Numbered from the stretch's first letter, positions 1 to 7,544 are shown. The stretch: 19,687 nucleotides of DNA from Caryophanales bacterium (GCA_016280685.1 JAEEHE010000025.1:1-19687); one strand, 5' to 3'. The notes: generated from the sequence alone by a model not told the origin. Numbers and translations are program-made.

Positions 1-74
1 CAATTATCAATTAAACAGGTTCTTACTGATTGAGTACCAAAATCTAAAGTTAATACACATGGGTTATTTTTCAT
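1..74 (-). CDS. FGGY-family carbohydrate kinase, N-terminal fragment (runs off window start)
   Basis: Only the first 24 codons are inside the window. The start ATG (72-74 read on the minus strand) follows a GAGGG ribosome binding site at 81-85. The readable N-terminus contains LTLDFGTQSVR, the phosphate-1 loop of the ASKHA fold as it appears in FGGY sugar kinases (xylulokinase, glycerol kinase and relatives), which phosphorylate a sugar or polyol with ATP. The exact substrate cannot be told from this fragment. The gene is transcribed divergently from ppdK and shares a 139-nt spacer with it. Family assignment is fairly safe from the motif and its position at the extreme N-terminus; a different ASKHA protein is possible. 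Confidence 0.72.
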   Translation of the reverse strand, partial: MKNNPCVLTLDFGTQSVRTCLIDN

Positions 75-95
75 AATCGTCCCTCAACGCATTAT

Positions 96-101
96 ATTAT
101 A
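96..101 (-). promoter_or_regulatory. Probable -10 box for the FGGY kinase gene
   Basis: The minus strand reads TATAAT here, which would place transcription start near 89-90 and give a leader of about 15 nt containing the GAGGG site. A second overlapping TATAAT lies at 91-96. The -35 is poor (TTTCGT at 118-123, 16 nt away). The call rests on the -10 match and its position. Confidence 0.5.
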
Positions 102-147
102 CCTTTTTTCAAAAAATACGAAAAAGATATCGGAAAACCCTTCACGT

Positions 148-191
148 GTGATACGATAGTATCGCTGGTGTGAGCGCACTGCGCTTTACAC
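148..191 (+). promoter_or_regulatory. Structured promoter/leader of ppdK: palindrome over an extended -10, then a hairpin
   Basis: Two inverted repeats stand in tandem. The first pairs 148-154 with 159-165 around a 4-nt loop (seven pairs, one of them G-T), and covers a TGATACGAT sequence at 149-157 that fits an extended -10 (TGnTAnnnT). The second pairs GTGTGAGCGC (168-177) with 181-191 around an ACT loop (ten pairs, one bulged T). There is no U-run, so it is not a terminator. If transcription starts near 164, the second hairpin forms the 5' end of the mRNA just before the AGGAGG site at 202-207. The repeats are seen; operator and mRNA-stabiliser roles are inferred. Confidence 0.4.
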
Positions 192-213
192 ATTGCCTAT
201 TAGGAGGAAAAAT

Positions 214-2862
214 ATGGCTCAAGAAAAAAGATACGTTTACCCCTTCGAAGAAGCTTATGGCTTAGGTAAAGAACTTCTCGGTGGTAAAGGTGCTGGTTTA
301 GCTGAGATGACCCATATCGGTGTCCCAGTGCCAGAAGGTTTCACAATCACAACCGAAGCTTGTACACTTTATTATCAAAGTGGAAAAACAATTCCTGAAT
401 ATGTTCAAAAAGCAATTTTTGAAGCTATCGAAGGTATTGAAAAGAAAACCGGCAAAAAATTCGGTGGTGATCATAACCCATTATTAGTTTCCGTTCGTTC
501 CGGCGCTCGCGTGAGTATGCCTGGTATGATGGATACAATCTTAAACTTAGGTTTAAACGATGTTACTGCTGCTGCTTTAGCAAGAGAAACCGGTAACGAA
601 AGATTCGCAATGGACTCTTATCGTCGTTTCATTCTTATGTTTACAAATATCGCCAAAGGTCATCCAAGAGATGCTATGGACAAGATGCTTGATAAATTAA
701 AAGAAGAAAACGGTTATAAACTCGATACAGAAGTTAATGTTGAACAATTAAAAGACTTAGTTAAACGCTACAAAGCATATTACAAAGAAACATTTGGTGA
801 AGAATTCCCATCCGATCCAAAAGAACAATTAATGGAAGCTGTCGCCGCTGTCTTTAGAAGCTGGGACAATCCACGTGCTAACGTTTATCGTATGCAATAT
901 TCCATTCCTTATGAATGGGGAACCGCTGTTAACGTTCAATCAATGGCGTTCGGTAATAAAGGTGAAACATCCGGTACAGGTGTTGCCTTCTCCCGTAATG
1001 CTGCTACAGGTGAAAAAGTTATCTCTGCTGAATATTTACCAAATGCACAAGGTGAAGACGTCGTCGCTGGTATCCGTACCCCATTACATATCGATGAATT
1101 AAAGAGAAGAATGCCTGACGTCTATGATCAATTCGTCAAGACAATTAAAAACATGGAACTCCACTATCGCGATATGCAAGATATGGAATTCACAGTCGAA
1201 GAAGGCAAATTATACTTCTTACAAACAAGAAGTGGTAAAAGAACCCCAGCCGCAGCCCTAAAGATGGCTTGTGACATGGTTGATGAAGGTTTAATTACCA
1301 AAGAAGAAGCAGTTTTAAGAATTGATCCTGTTTCCTTCGATAAATTATTATTACCTAACTTTGATAAAGACGATTTAGCCGCTGCTCAATCTCGTTTAAT
1401 CGCTAAAGGTAATCCTGCAGGCCCAGGCGCCGGTACAGGTAAATTAGCCTTTACTGCTGAAGACGCAGAAAAGAGACATAAAGCTGGTGAAAAGGTCGTC
1501 TTAGTCCGTGCCGAAACTTCTCCAGAAGACTTAATCGGTATGATTGCCTCTGAAGGTATCTTAACCATGCGTGGTGGTATGACAAGTCACGCCGCTGTCG
1601 TTGCTAGAGGCATGGGAAAATGCTGTATTACTGGCTGTTCTGCAGCGTTAATTAATGAAGAAGCACAAACATTAACCATCGATGGTAAAGTCTATGGTCC
1701 AGGCGATGTCCTCTCCTTAGATGGTTCCACAGGTTGTGTTTATAGCGGTGATATTAAGAAAGTTGCACCAGACCTCTCCAGTGGTAACTTCGGTCGTTTA
1801 ATGAAATGGGTTGATGAAGCTCGTCAATTAAAAGTCAGAACCAACGCTGATACACCAAGAGATGCTCACCAAGCTATCTTATTCGGTGCTGAAGGTATCG
1901 GTCTCTGCCGTACTGAACATATGTTCTTCGATAAAGATAAGATCTTCCACTTCAGAAAGATGATCTTAGCGGATACAGTTGAAGAAAGAAAAGCCGCTTT
2001 AGCGGAAATGGAACCTCTCCAACAAAAAGACTTCGAAGGCATCTTTGAAGAAATGAAAGAACTCAATGTCAACATTCGTTTATTAGATCCACCTCTCCAT
2101 GAATTCTTGCCACAAGAAGAAGATAAGATCGTAGAATTATCTGAAGCTACCGGACATTCTGTCGAATACATCAAGAAGAGAATTTCTGATTTACATGAAT
2201 TCAATCCAATGATGGGTCACAGAGGCTGCCGTCTTGACGTTTCCTATCCTGAAATCGGTGAAATGCAAACACGCGCAATTATTAAAGCTGCTTTAGCAGT
2301 CAATAAGAAACTCGGTTTACATATCGAACCAGAAATCATGATTCCTCTCACCTTAGACTTAAGAGAATTCAAATTCGTTAAAGCTATCGTTGTGAAGACC
2401 GCTGATGAAGTCATCAAAGCTTCCGGACAAAAACTCGTTTATCATGTCGGTACAATGATTGAAATCCCACGTGCTGCTTTATTATCAGACGAAATCGCTG
2501 AAGAAGCGGAATTCTTCTCCTTCGGTACAAATGACTTAACACAAATGACCTTCGGTTTCTCTCGTGATGATGCTAGTAAGTTCTTACCAGATTATTACAA
2601 GAACAAGATCTTAGAAGAAGATCCTTTCAAGACCTTAGATCAACACGGTGTTGGTAAATTAGTCAAATACTCCGTCGAACAAGGCCGTAAGACCAGACCT
2701 GATTTACACATTGGTGTCTGTGGTGAAACAGGTGGCGAACCAAACTCCATCGATTTCTATCACAAAGTCGGTTTAGACTATGTTTCTTGCTCACCATTCC
2801 GTGTGCCAGTTGCGAGATTAGCTGCTGCTCAAGCCGCAATTAGAAATCCAAGAAAAAAATAG
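214..2862 (+). CDS. ppdK: Pyruvate, phosphate dikinase
   Basis: This 882-residue enzyme interconverts pyruvate + ATP + Pi and phosphoenolpyruvate + AMP + PPi in the cytosol, linking PEP and pyruvate in glycolysis or gluconeogenesis. Its length matches bacterial PPDKs (about 875-890). The order is an N-terminal ATP-grasp nucleotide-binding domain, a central swivelling phosphohistidine domain with GGMTSHAAVVARGMG (catalytic His459), and a C-terminal PEP/pyruvate TIM-barrel with GTNDLTQMTFGFSRDD and GVCGETGGEP (catalytic Cys836). The ATG at 214 is chosen over an upstream in-frame TTG at 193 because AGGAGG lies at 202-207 with 6-nt spacing. Codon choice is strongly biased (TTA, GGT, AAA, GAA), suggesting high expression. 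It stands alone, with its own leader and terminator, next to a divergent sugar kinase. Confidence 0.97.
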   Translation: MAQEKRYVYPFEEAYGLGKELLGGKGAGLAEMTHIGVPVPEGFTITTEACTLYYQSGKTIPEYVQKAIFEAIEGIEKKTGKKFGGDHNPLLVSVRSGARVSMPGMMDTILNLGLNDVTAAALARETGNERFAMDSYRRFILMFTNIAKGHPRDAMDKMLDKLKEENGYKLDTEVNVEQLKDLVKRYKAYYKETFGEEFPSDPKEQLMEAVAAVFRSWDNPRANVYRMQYSIPYEWGTAVNVQSMAFGNKGETSGTGVAFSRNAATGEKVISAEYLPNAQGEDVVAGIRTPLHIDELKRRMPDVYDQFVKTIKNMELHYRDMQDMEFTVEEGKLYFLQTRSGKRTPAAALKMACDMVDEGLITKEEAVLRIDPVSFDKLLLPNFDKDDLAAAQSRLIAKGNPAGPGAGTGKLAFTAEDAEKRHKAGEKVVLVRAETSPEDLIGMIASEGILTMRGGMTSHAAVVARGMGKCCITGCSAALINEEAQTLTIDGKVYGPGDVLSLDGSTGCVYSGDIKKVAPDLSSGNFGRLMKWVDEARQLKVRTNADTPRDAHQAILFGAEGIGLCRTEHMFFDKDKIFHFRKMILADTVEERKAALAEMEPLQQKDFEGIFEEMKELNVNIRLLDPPLHEFLPQEEDKIVELSEATGHSVEYIKKRISDLHEFNPMMGHRGCRLDVSYPEIGEMQTRAIIKAALAVNKKLGLHIEPEIMIPLTLDLREFKFVKAIVVKTADEVIKASGQKLVYHVGTMIEIPRAALLSDEIAEEAEFFSFGTNDLTQMTFGFSRDDASKFLPDYYKNKILEEDPFKTLDQHGVGKLVKYSVEQGRKTRPDLHIGVCGETGGEPNSIDFYHKVGLDYVSCSPFRVPVARLAAAQAAIRNPRKK

Positions 2863-2889
2863 TTGTTTCTAATAAAAAACGCAAAAATT

Positions 2890-2919
2890 GACTATAGATT
2901 ATATCTATAGTCTTTTTTT
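2890..2919 (+). terminator. Intrinsic terminator of ppdK
   Basis: GACTATAGAT (2890-2899) pairs perfectly with ATCTATAGTC (2903-2912) around a 3-nt loop, followed by seven T. It lies 27 nt after the ppdK stop. Confidence 0.92.
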
Positions 2920-2924
2920 ATATT

Positions 2925-2953
2925 CAACTGTTGGTTGAGAAAAAATACAGTTG
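2925..2953. promoter_or_regulatory. Inverted repeat upstream of the XRE regulator, candidate operator
   Basis: CAACTGT (2925-2931) is repeated inverted as ACAGTTG (2947-2953), 22 nt centre to centre, which is two helical turns. It sits between the ppdK terminator and the regulator's start at 3028. The spacing suits a dimeric HTH protein, so autoregulation is plausible. No convincing -35/-10 pair could be placed. TATAAA/TAAAAT at 2968-2975 is the best -10 candidate. Confidence 0.35.
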
Positions 2954-3027
2954 AGCAACGGATTGGTTATAAAATATTTTTGATACATGTTTTATAGTTT
3001 TCCTGTCAAACAAAGGAGGCTGCTATT

Positions 3028-3855
3028 ATGAAAGAAACATTTGGACAAAGATTAGCACGTATTAGAAAGAAAAAAGGATTAACACAAGAAGAAGTAGCTA
3101 ACAAAATCGTTATTTCTCCACAAGCCGTATCTAAGTGGGAAAATGATTTATCTTCTCCCGACATCTTAGTGCTCTCATCCTTGGCAGATATCTTAGGTGT
3201 AACCGTTGATGAATTATTAGGAAGAAAGCCTGTCGAAAATGGTGATATAAAAGCAGATAAAGCAGAAGAAAACACCGCTGAAGAAGTTGTTGATGATAAA
3301 GAAAAACACCAAGGAGAAGATTTAAATAAGAGTGAAGGTATTCATCTCGTTGATGATGATGGTAAAGAAGTTCATATCAATAACAAAGGAATTTTTGTAA
3401 AGAAAGACGGCAAGGTTACTAAAGTAAAATGCAAAGCTGAAGATAAACCCTGGATCATCACCACTGCAACATTATTTGGTCTTGCTTTAATTGGTTATAT
3501 ATTAATGGGACTATTATGGACTGATAAAAATATGGGTTGGTCCATGGGTTGGATCTTATTCTTATTACCAATTATTGTTTCCTCTATTCCACACGCGGTT
3601 AGACATAGAAGAATTTGTAATTTCGCCTACCCAATTCTTGTTGTAGCCGCGTATTGTACATTAGGGTTCTTAGGAATGTATTTCGGATTCGAAGGATGGT
3701 CCTTCTATTGGTTCTTGTTCTTAACCATTCCAGCCTTCTATCTGATCTTCGGTCCGATTGATAAATATATGCATCGCAACGATGTCAAAGTTCATTTTGA
3801 AGATGATGATGACTTCGATGACGATGACGATGATGAAGATGATGACGAAAAATAA
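3028..3855 (+). CDS. XRE-family HTH protein with four membrane helices and an acidic C-terminal tail
   Basis: The 275-residue protein begins with a clear Cro/C1-type DNA-binding domain (about residues 5-65, LTQEEVANKIVISPQAVSKW with the usual WENDLSSPD continuation). A charged linker (66-139) follows, then four hydrophobic segments (about 141-164, 170-191, 198-220, 223-242). The last 18 residues are nearly all Asp/Glu and end in Lys (from about 258). This makes it a likely membrane-anchored transcription regulator. XRE domains fused to transmembrane segments are common in Firmicutes, but ligand and target are unknown. AGGAGG at 3014-3019 supports the start. It is monocistronic, between ppdK and a bidirectional terminator. 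The domain calls are secure; a sensing role is inferred. Confidence 0.85.
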   Translation: MKETFGQRLARIRKKKGLTQEEVANKIVISPQAVSKWENDLSSPDILVLSSLADILGVTVDELLGRKPVENGDIKADKAEENTAEEVVDDKEKHQGEDLNKSEGIHLVDDDGKEVHINNKGIFVKKDGKVTKVKCKAEDKPWIITTATLFGLALIGYILMGLLWTDKNMGWSMGWILFLLPIIVSSIPHAVRHRRICNFAYPILVVAAYCTLGFLGMYFGFEGWSFYWFLFLTIPAFYLIFGPIDKYMHRNDVKVHFEDDDDFDDDDDDEDDDEK

Positions 3856-3869
3856 TAAATAAGCAACAA

Positions 3870-3900
3870 AAAAGCGGGATTTACATGAAATTCCGCTTTT
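3870..3900. terminator. Bidirectional intrinsic terminator between convergent genes
   Basis: AAAAGCGGGATTT (3870-3882) pairs with AAATTCCGCTTTT (3888-3900) around a 5-nt loop, with one G-T pair. The T-rich side serves the plus-strand regulator. On the minus strand the A-run at 3868-3873 becomes a U-run serving the nucleotidyltransferase gene that ends at 3918. Confidence 0.9.
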
Positions 3901-3917
3901 ATTTTGTCTATTTAAGA

Positions 3918-4823
3918 TTAATACAAACCTTTTTTATATAAACCTTTATCAGTTAATTCTTTAAGAGCTTTAACGACTGCTGGTTTATCTTCACGATAGG
4001 TCACACCATACCAGACGGAAGGTGTACCGATGAGTTTTAATGTCGCTTTACCATTTTCCACTAAGCGGGAAACTTCTTCAGGAATTAGGAACTCAGATTT
4101 TAAGTTATCAATGTTATCTCTTAAGAAGATAGGGAATTGTTCCTTTAATCTATCGATGATGTCTTTAGTGAAAACAAATAGGTTCATAGACACTAATTGG
4201 CCAGGTTGGCAGATGAATGGACGAATGTTTTCATCTAATGGTGTGGCTTGAATGATGTTTCTTTCATCTCTACAGATGCTAGATTCAATCATTTTTGTTA
4301 AATAGAGTTTGTCATCATGGAAGCAAACTCCGCGCTTCACAGAGCCGTTTTCCGCTAATGTGTTAGCAACATCAAAAGCGACGTTCGCATATTTACCAAC
4401 ACTATTCTTCGGTAATGATTTTAAATACTTGGCAGCGACTTCATATGTTTCTTGACCATAATAGTCATCACCATTAATGATAATGAAATTATCTCTAATT
4501 AAATCTCTGGCTGCTAAGATGGCGTGAGCGGTACCCCATGGTTTCACTCTACCTTCTGGGCAAGTAAAGCCTTCTGGTAAATCATTTAAATCTTGGAAAG
4601 CGTATTCGGTCTTCACTAATGGTTCAACACGTTTACCGATTGTTTCTCTAAAGATTTCATAGTGTTCTTTTTTAATAATGAAAATTACACTGTCAAAGCC
4701 AGCGCGAATCGCATCATGGACGGAATAATCTAAAATGAAGTTTCCATAATCATCCATTGGTTCCATTTGTTTTAATCCACCGAAGCGGGAACCCATACCA
4801 GCTGCTAATATAACTAATTGCAT
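3918..4823 (-). CDS. Nucleotidyltransferase (NDP-sugar pyrophosphorylase superfamily)
   Basis: This 301-residue protein carries the nucleotidyltransferase glycine-rich loop LAAGMGSRFGGLKQ (residues 6-19), a KPWGTAHAI segment (94-102) matching the nucleotide/sugar-binding loop, and NGDDYYG (117-123) with the metal-binding Asp. Such enzymes couple an NTP to a sugar or alcohol phosphate, releasing pyrophosphate. The first loop resembles the sugar-1-phosphate type (GalU/RfbA relatives), but I cannot name the substrate. GGAGG lies 7 nt before the ATG. It is the last gene of the long minus-strand train, 35 nt after the Nudix gene, and ends just before the bidirectional terminator. Nearby GlmU-like and Nudix genes suggest a nucleotide-sugar context. 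Confidence 0.85.
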   Translation of the reverse strand: MQLVILAAGMGSRFGGLKQMEPMDDYGNFILDYSVHDAIRAGFDSVIFIIKKEHYEIFRETIGKRVEPLVKTEYAFQDLNDLPEGFTCPEGRVKPWGTAHAILAARDLIRDNFIIINGDDYYGQETYEVAAKYLKSLPKNSVGKYANVAFDVANTLAENGSVKRGVCFHDDKLYLTKMIESSICRDERNIIQATPLDENIRPFICQPGQLVSMNLFVFTKDIIDRLKEQFPIFLRDNIDNLKSEFLIPEEVSRLVENGKATLKLIGTPSVWYGVTYREDKPAVVKALKELTDKGLYKKGLY

Positions 4824-4858
4824 AAAACAACCTCCGTTTTCTAATTGTTCTAACTATT

Positions 4859-5380
4859 TTATTTATTAAGGTACTTAAATACAAGACTAATTGTCTTAGC
4901 GTCTTTTATTTGACCTTTCATAATCATTTCTTTGACTTCATCAATACTAAAGTAATAAACATCGATATTTTCATCTTCATCAAGATGTCTAGGAACTTTG
5001 GTAACATTGTGAGCAATATAAAGATGGATTTTTTCATCTGTGTATCCACAAGAAGGATACATCTCACCCATATCAATAAGAGATTCTGCTCTTAAGCCAA
5101 CCTCTTCTTCTAGTTCTCTAATACCGGCATCGTAGGAATTTTCACCTTTTTCTAATTTGCCAGCGGGTAATTCCCAAACCTCTTCACCATAGGCGTAACG
5201 ATATTGTTTTTCAAAAACGATCTTGCCATCGACTTCCGCAAGGATGCAAACACCACCATGATGATGAACCACTTCTCTTGTGGATTTCTTACCGTTTACT
5301 AAAACTTCATCATTATTTAATGTGAGGATTTTGCCTCTATAAACAACGTTAGATTTTAAAGTTTTTTCTATTTTTCCCAT
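4859..5380 (-). CDS. nudF: Nudix hydrolase, ADP-ribose pyrophosphatase type
   Basis: The 173-residue protein has a complete Nudix box at residues 74-96 (Gly74, Glu80, Arg88-Glu89-Leu90, Glu92-Glu93, Gly95-Leu96), which binds the metal ions that activate water on a nucleoside diphosphate. The WELPAGKLEKGE context and the N-terminal KTLKSNVVYRGKILTL region are typical of the ADP-ribose pyrophosphatase (NudF/YqkG) group, which splits ADP-ribose to AMP and ribose-5-phosphate. Other NDP-sugar substrates are possible. The start is chosen by family alignment, because no Shine-Dalgarno sequence precedes it: the 20 nt between the upstream stop and this ATG are A/T-rich with no GGAG-like core. Translation may depend on reinitiation after the upstream gene. 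Confidence 0.88.
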   Translation of the reverse strand: MGKIEKTLKSNVVYRGKILTLNNDEVLVNGKKSTREVVHHHGGVCILAEVDGKIVFEKQYRYAYGEEVWELPAGKLEKGENSYDAGIRELEEEVGLRAESLIDMGEMYPSCGYTDEKIHLYIAHNVTKVPRHLDEDENIDVYYFSIDEVKEMIMKGQIKDAKTISLVFKYLNK

Positions 5381-5400
5381 AAAATAAGTAATTTTTGCAG

Positions 5401-5658
5401 TTATTTTTTGATATTTGCGAAAGATTTATTAAAAACAAAATTGTTGTCAGCGTCGATGTAGCCAACTTCTCTATCGTTAATGATGATTGAGCCATCATCA
5501 TCGATAAAACCGACTTCTTTTTGACCGAAGGAAATAATTCCATCATCGGTAATGTCGGCGAATTTTCTTCCGGTGATAATGAGTTCATTCTCTTGAATGT
5601 AACCCACTAGTTCTTTATCGATATAAATGTTGTGTCCAAAGCAATCAATAATTAACAT
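5401..5658 (-). CDS. Small hypothetical protein made of short tandem beta-type repeats
   Basis: I do not recognise this 85-residue protein. It consists almost entirely of degenerate 15-16-residue units: 18-32 (VGYIQENELIITGRK), 33-48, 49-64 (VGFIDDDGSIIINDRE) and 65-79 (VGYIDADNNFVFNKS), with a fainter unit at 1-17. The pattern (hydrophobic)-G-(Y/F)-I-D-x-(D/N)-G followed by alternating hydrophobic residues suggests stacked beta-hairpins. There is no signal peptide or membrane segment. It is acidic and probably cytosolic. Its ATG overlaps the stop of the upstream glmU-like gene (TAATG), and a strong AGGAG lies 8 nt upstream inside that gene, so it is surely translated and coupled. Function is unknown. 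Confidence 0.75.
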   Translation of the reverse strand: MLIIDCFGHNIYIDKELVGYIQENELIITGRKFADITDDGIISFGQKEVGFIDDDGSIIINDREVGYIDADNNFVFNKSFANIKK

Positions 5659-6671
5659 TATTTATCTCCTATAACATTTTCAGTGATTTCTTGATTATTA
5701 CCAATCTTAGCATTTAAAACTTTTTGACATTTAATGGTGTTGTTATTACCTATTATAGAGTTTTCGATAACAAGATTAGGACCAATCACATTTCCATCAC
5801 CAATAACGGTATTGCCATAGATGGTGGTATTAGGGAAGATAACTGTATCTTTACCAATAACAACATTTGGTGAGATATAAGTTGTATCGGGGTCTTCCAT
5901 AGAAACACCAGATAACATTAATTCATGATTGATTTTCTTTCTCATCACTTTAGCAGCATATGAGAGTTGCACTCTATCATTAATACCAAATACTTCCACC
6001 ATATCTTCTACAACATATGATCCGACTTTTAGATTATCGTTAACAAAGAATTCTACTAGTTGAGACAAATAGAACAATTGTCTTTTGTTGTTGTTATCCA
6101 TTTTGTTTAAGTATTTAAATAATAACTTGTTATTAAATACACAAATACCGGTGTTAGCTTCATTAACATCTAACTCATATTTAGAGCAGTCTGTCTCTTC
6201 ACGAATCGCTAATAATTTATAACTCTTTTCTTCTCTTAATAATCTTCCATATCCTTGAGGATTTGATAAAACCGCAGAGACAACTGTTAAATCATTATTT
6301 TCTTTTTCGTGGATATGAAGAATAGATTGGATTGTTTCGGTGGACACAAGGGGTGTATCACCATAAATAATTAATGTTTCACCATCTAAATCTTTTAATA
6401 AAGGTGCGGCTTGTTGCACTGCATGACCAGTGCCAAGAATATTCTTTTGCCAAACAACTTCTGCTTCATTACCCACTAATTGAGAGGTAACCTCACCGCC
6501 GAAGCCCACCACCACTACTTTTCTATCAAATTTTAATGGTTTTAAAGCATCTAAAACATAGTTAATTATTGGTTTACCAAGAATTGGATAAGAGACCTTT
6601 GAATGGTTGGGATCAATAGAATGCATCCTCGTGCCTTTTCCGGCCGCTAAAATAATTGCGTATCTTTTCAT
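5658..6671 (-). CDS. glmU: Short GlmU-like UTP:GlcNAc-1-P uridylyltransferase, acetyltransferase part missing
   Basis: The N-terminal domain (about 1-230) is a GlmU uridylyltransferase: LAAGKGTRM (8-16), Lys25, QKNILGTGHAVQ, IYGDTPL, GYGRLL, NEANTGICV and a FGINDR motif matching the Mg-binding Asn loop. It would make UDP-GlcNAc from GlcNAc-1-phosphate and UTP. From about 245 a left-handed beta-helix begins (VVIGKDT, VIGDGN, VIGPN, IIGNNN) but the protein ends at 337 residues, whereas bifunctional GlmU is about 450-460. The helix coils holding the acetyl-CoA and GlcN-1-P site are absent, so acetylation is not expected. AGGAGG overlaps the ispE stop (TAGGAGG), coupling it to ispE. No frameshifted remainder follows; the next gene starts at the stop codon. 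Confidence 0.88.
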   Translation of the reverse strand: MKRYAIILAAGKGTRMHSIDPNHSKVSYPILGKPIINYVLDALKPLKFDRKVVVVGFGGEVTSQLVGNEAEVVWQKNILGTGHAVQQAAPLLKDLDGETLIIYGDTPLVSTETIQSILHIHEKENNDLTVVSAVLSNPQGYGRLLREEKSYKLLAIREETDCSKYELDVNEANTGICVFNNKLLFKYLNKMDNNNKRQLFYLSQLVEFFVNDNLKVGSYVVEDMVEVFGINDRVQLSYAAKVMRKKINHELMLSGVSMEDPDTTYISPNVVIGKDTVIFPNTTIYGNTVIGDGNVIGPNLVIENSIIGNNNTIKCQKVLNAKIGNNQEITENVIGDK

Positions 6672-6680
6672 AAAAGCCTC

Positions 6681-7535
6681 CTATTTAAGTACTTTTGTAA
6701 GTTCAACTAAGTATTCTTTTTCTAATTCTTTCGCCACGTTCTTAATGAGTTTTTTATCTGTACTCATTGCAAATACTGCGGAACCAGATCCACTCATTTG
6801 CACAATATTAAGACCGCGCATCTTTAATTTATCAATAATGACTTGGATTTCTGGCACTAAAGAGATAGCGGCAGGTTCTAAAGAATTACAAATTGATTGT
6901 GATAATTTAACATCGTCGCCTTCTTCAAGTGCTTTTATCACATCTTCAACATTACCAATCTTTAAATCCATAGTATCGGATAATTTGAATACTTTTTCTG
7001 TGGAACAACCTATAACGGGTTTCACTATTAAAACACAATAATCGTTTTTAAGATTGATAAAATCAATCTTTTCGCCAACACCACGACATCTTGCGGGTTT
7101 AGAGGAAATAAAGAAAGGAACATCTGCTCCAACCTGAACGGCCACATCAATTTTCTCTTGTTCACTCATATTGAGCTTTAAATATTTATCAACAGCATTA
7201 ATCACTGCTGCGGCATTAGAAGAGCCACCACCAAGTCCCGCTTGCATAGGGATAACTTTATGGATGGACACTCTAAATCTATTAGTGAATCCATATTTCT
7301 CTTGTAACAAATTAATAGCGGTAGTTGCGGTATTGTATTTAAACAAACCCAATGAAAAATCATCTATTGTCACATAGTGATCAGGAGCACTTTTTAGTTC
7401 TGTGAACAAAACGGAATCATGTAATTCTAAAGGAAGCATAACCATATCGAGATTATGGTATCCATCTTCTCTTTTGCCCACGACATTAAGGCAAAGATTT
7501 ATTTTTGCGTAACTTTTAATAACTAGGTTTTTCAT
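6681..7535 (-). CDS. ispE: 4-diphosphocytidyl-2-C-methyl-D-erythritol kinase
   Basis: IspE phosphorylates CDP-methylerythritol at the 2-hydroxyl in the non-mevalonate (MEP) isoprenoid pathway. At 284 residues it has the usual length. It shows the N-terminal SYAKINLCLNVVGKREDGYH signature (8-27), the GHMP-kinase ATP loop PMQAGLGGGSSNAAAVI (97-113) and GADVPFF with catalytic Asp139. A late GSGSAVFA motif closes the fold. It lies 24 nt after rsmA and 9 nt before the glmU-like gene; rsmA-ispE proximity is also seen in Bacillus. A GAGGT ribosome binding site precedes the ATG and overlaps a consensus-like internal promoter. Presence of ispE implies undecaprenyl or other isoprenoid synthesis by the MEP route. 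Confidence 0.96.
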   Translation of the reverse strand: MKNLVIKSYAKINLCLNVVGKREDGYHNLDMVMLPLELHDSVLFTELKSAPDHYVTIDDFSLGLFKYNTATTAINLLQEKYGFTNRFRVSIHKVIPMQAGLGGGSSNAAAVINAVDKYLKLNMSEQEKIDVAVQVGADVPFFISSKPARCRGVGEKIDFINLKNDYCVLIVKPVIGCSTEKVFKLSDTMDLKIGNVEDVIKALEEGDDVKLSQSICNSLEPAAISLVPEIQVIIDKLKMRGLNIVQMSGSGSAVFAMSTDKKLIKNVAKELEKEYLVELTKVLK

Positions 7536-7544
7536 AGGGACCTC

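Noticed and set aside
193..213. Upstream in-frame TTG start for ppdK
   Set aside because: It lies before the AGGAGG at 202-207, has no SD of its own, overlaps the leader hairpin end, and would add seven non-family residues.
5349..5588. 79-codon minus-strand frame overlapping the 85-residue repeat protein
   Set aside because: The alternative frame has a strong SD, a TAATG coupling and clear internal repeats; this one has none of these.
6607..7041. 144-codon open frame on the plus strand across ispE/glmU
   Set aside because: Antisense to two well-supported genes and crosses their boundary; no SD and no family resemblance.
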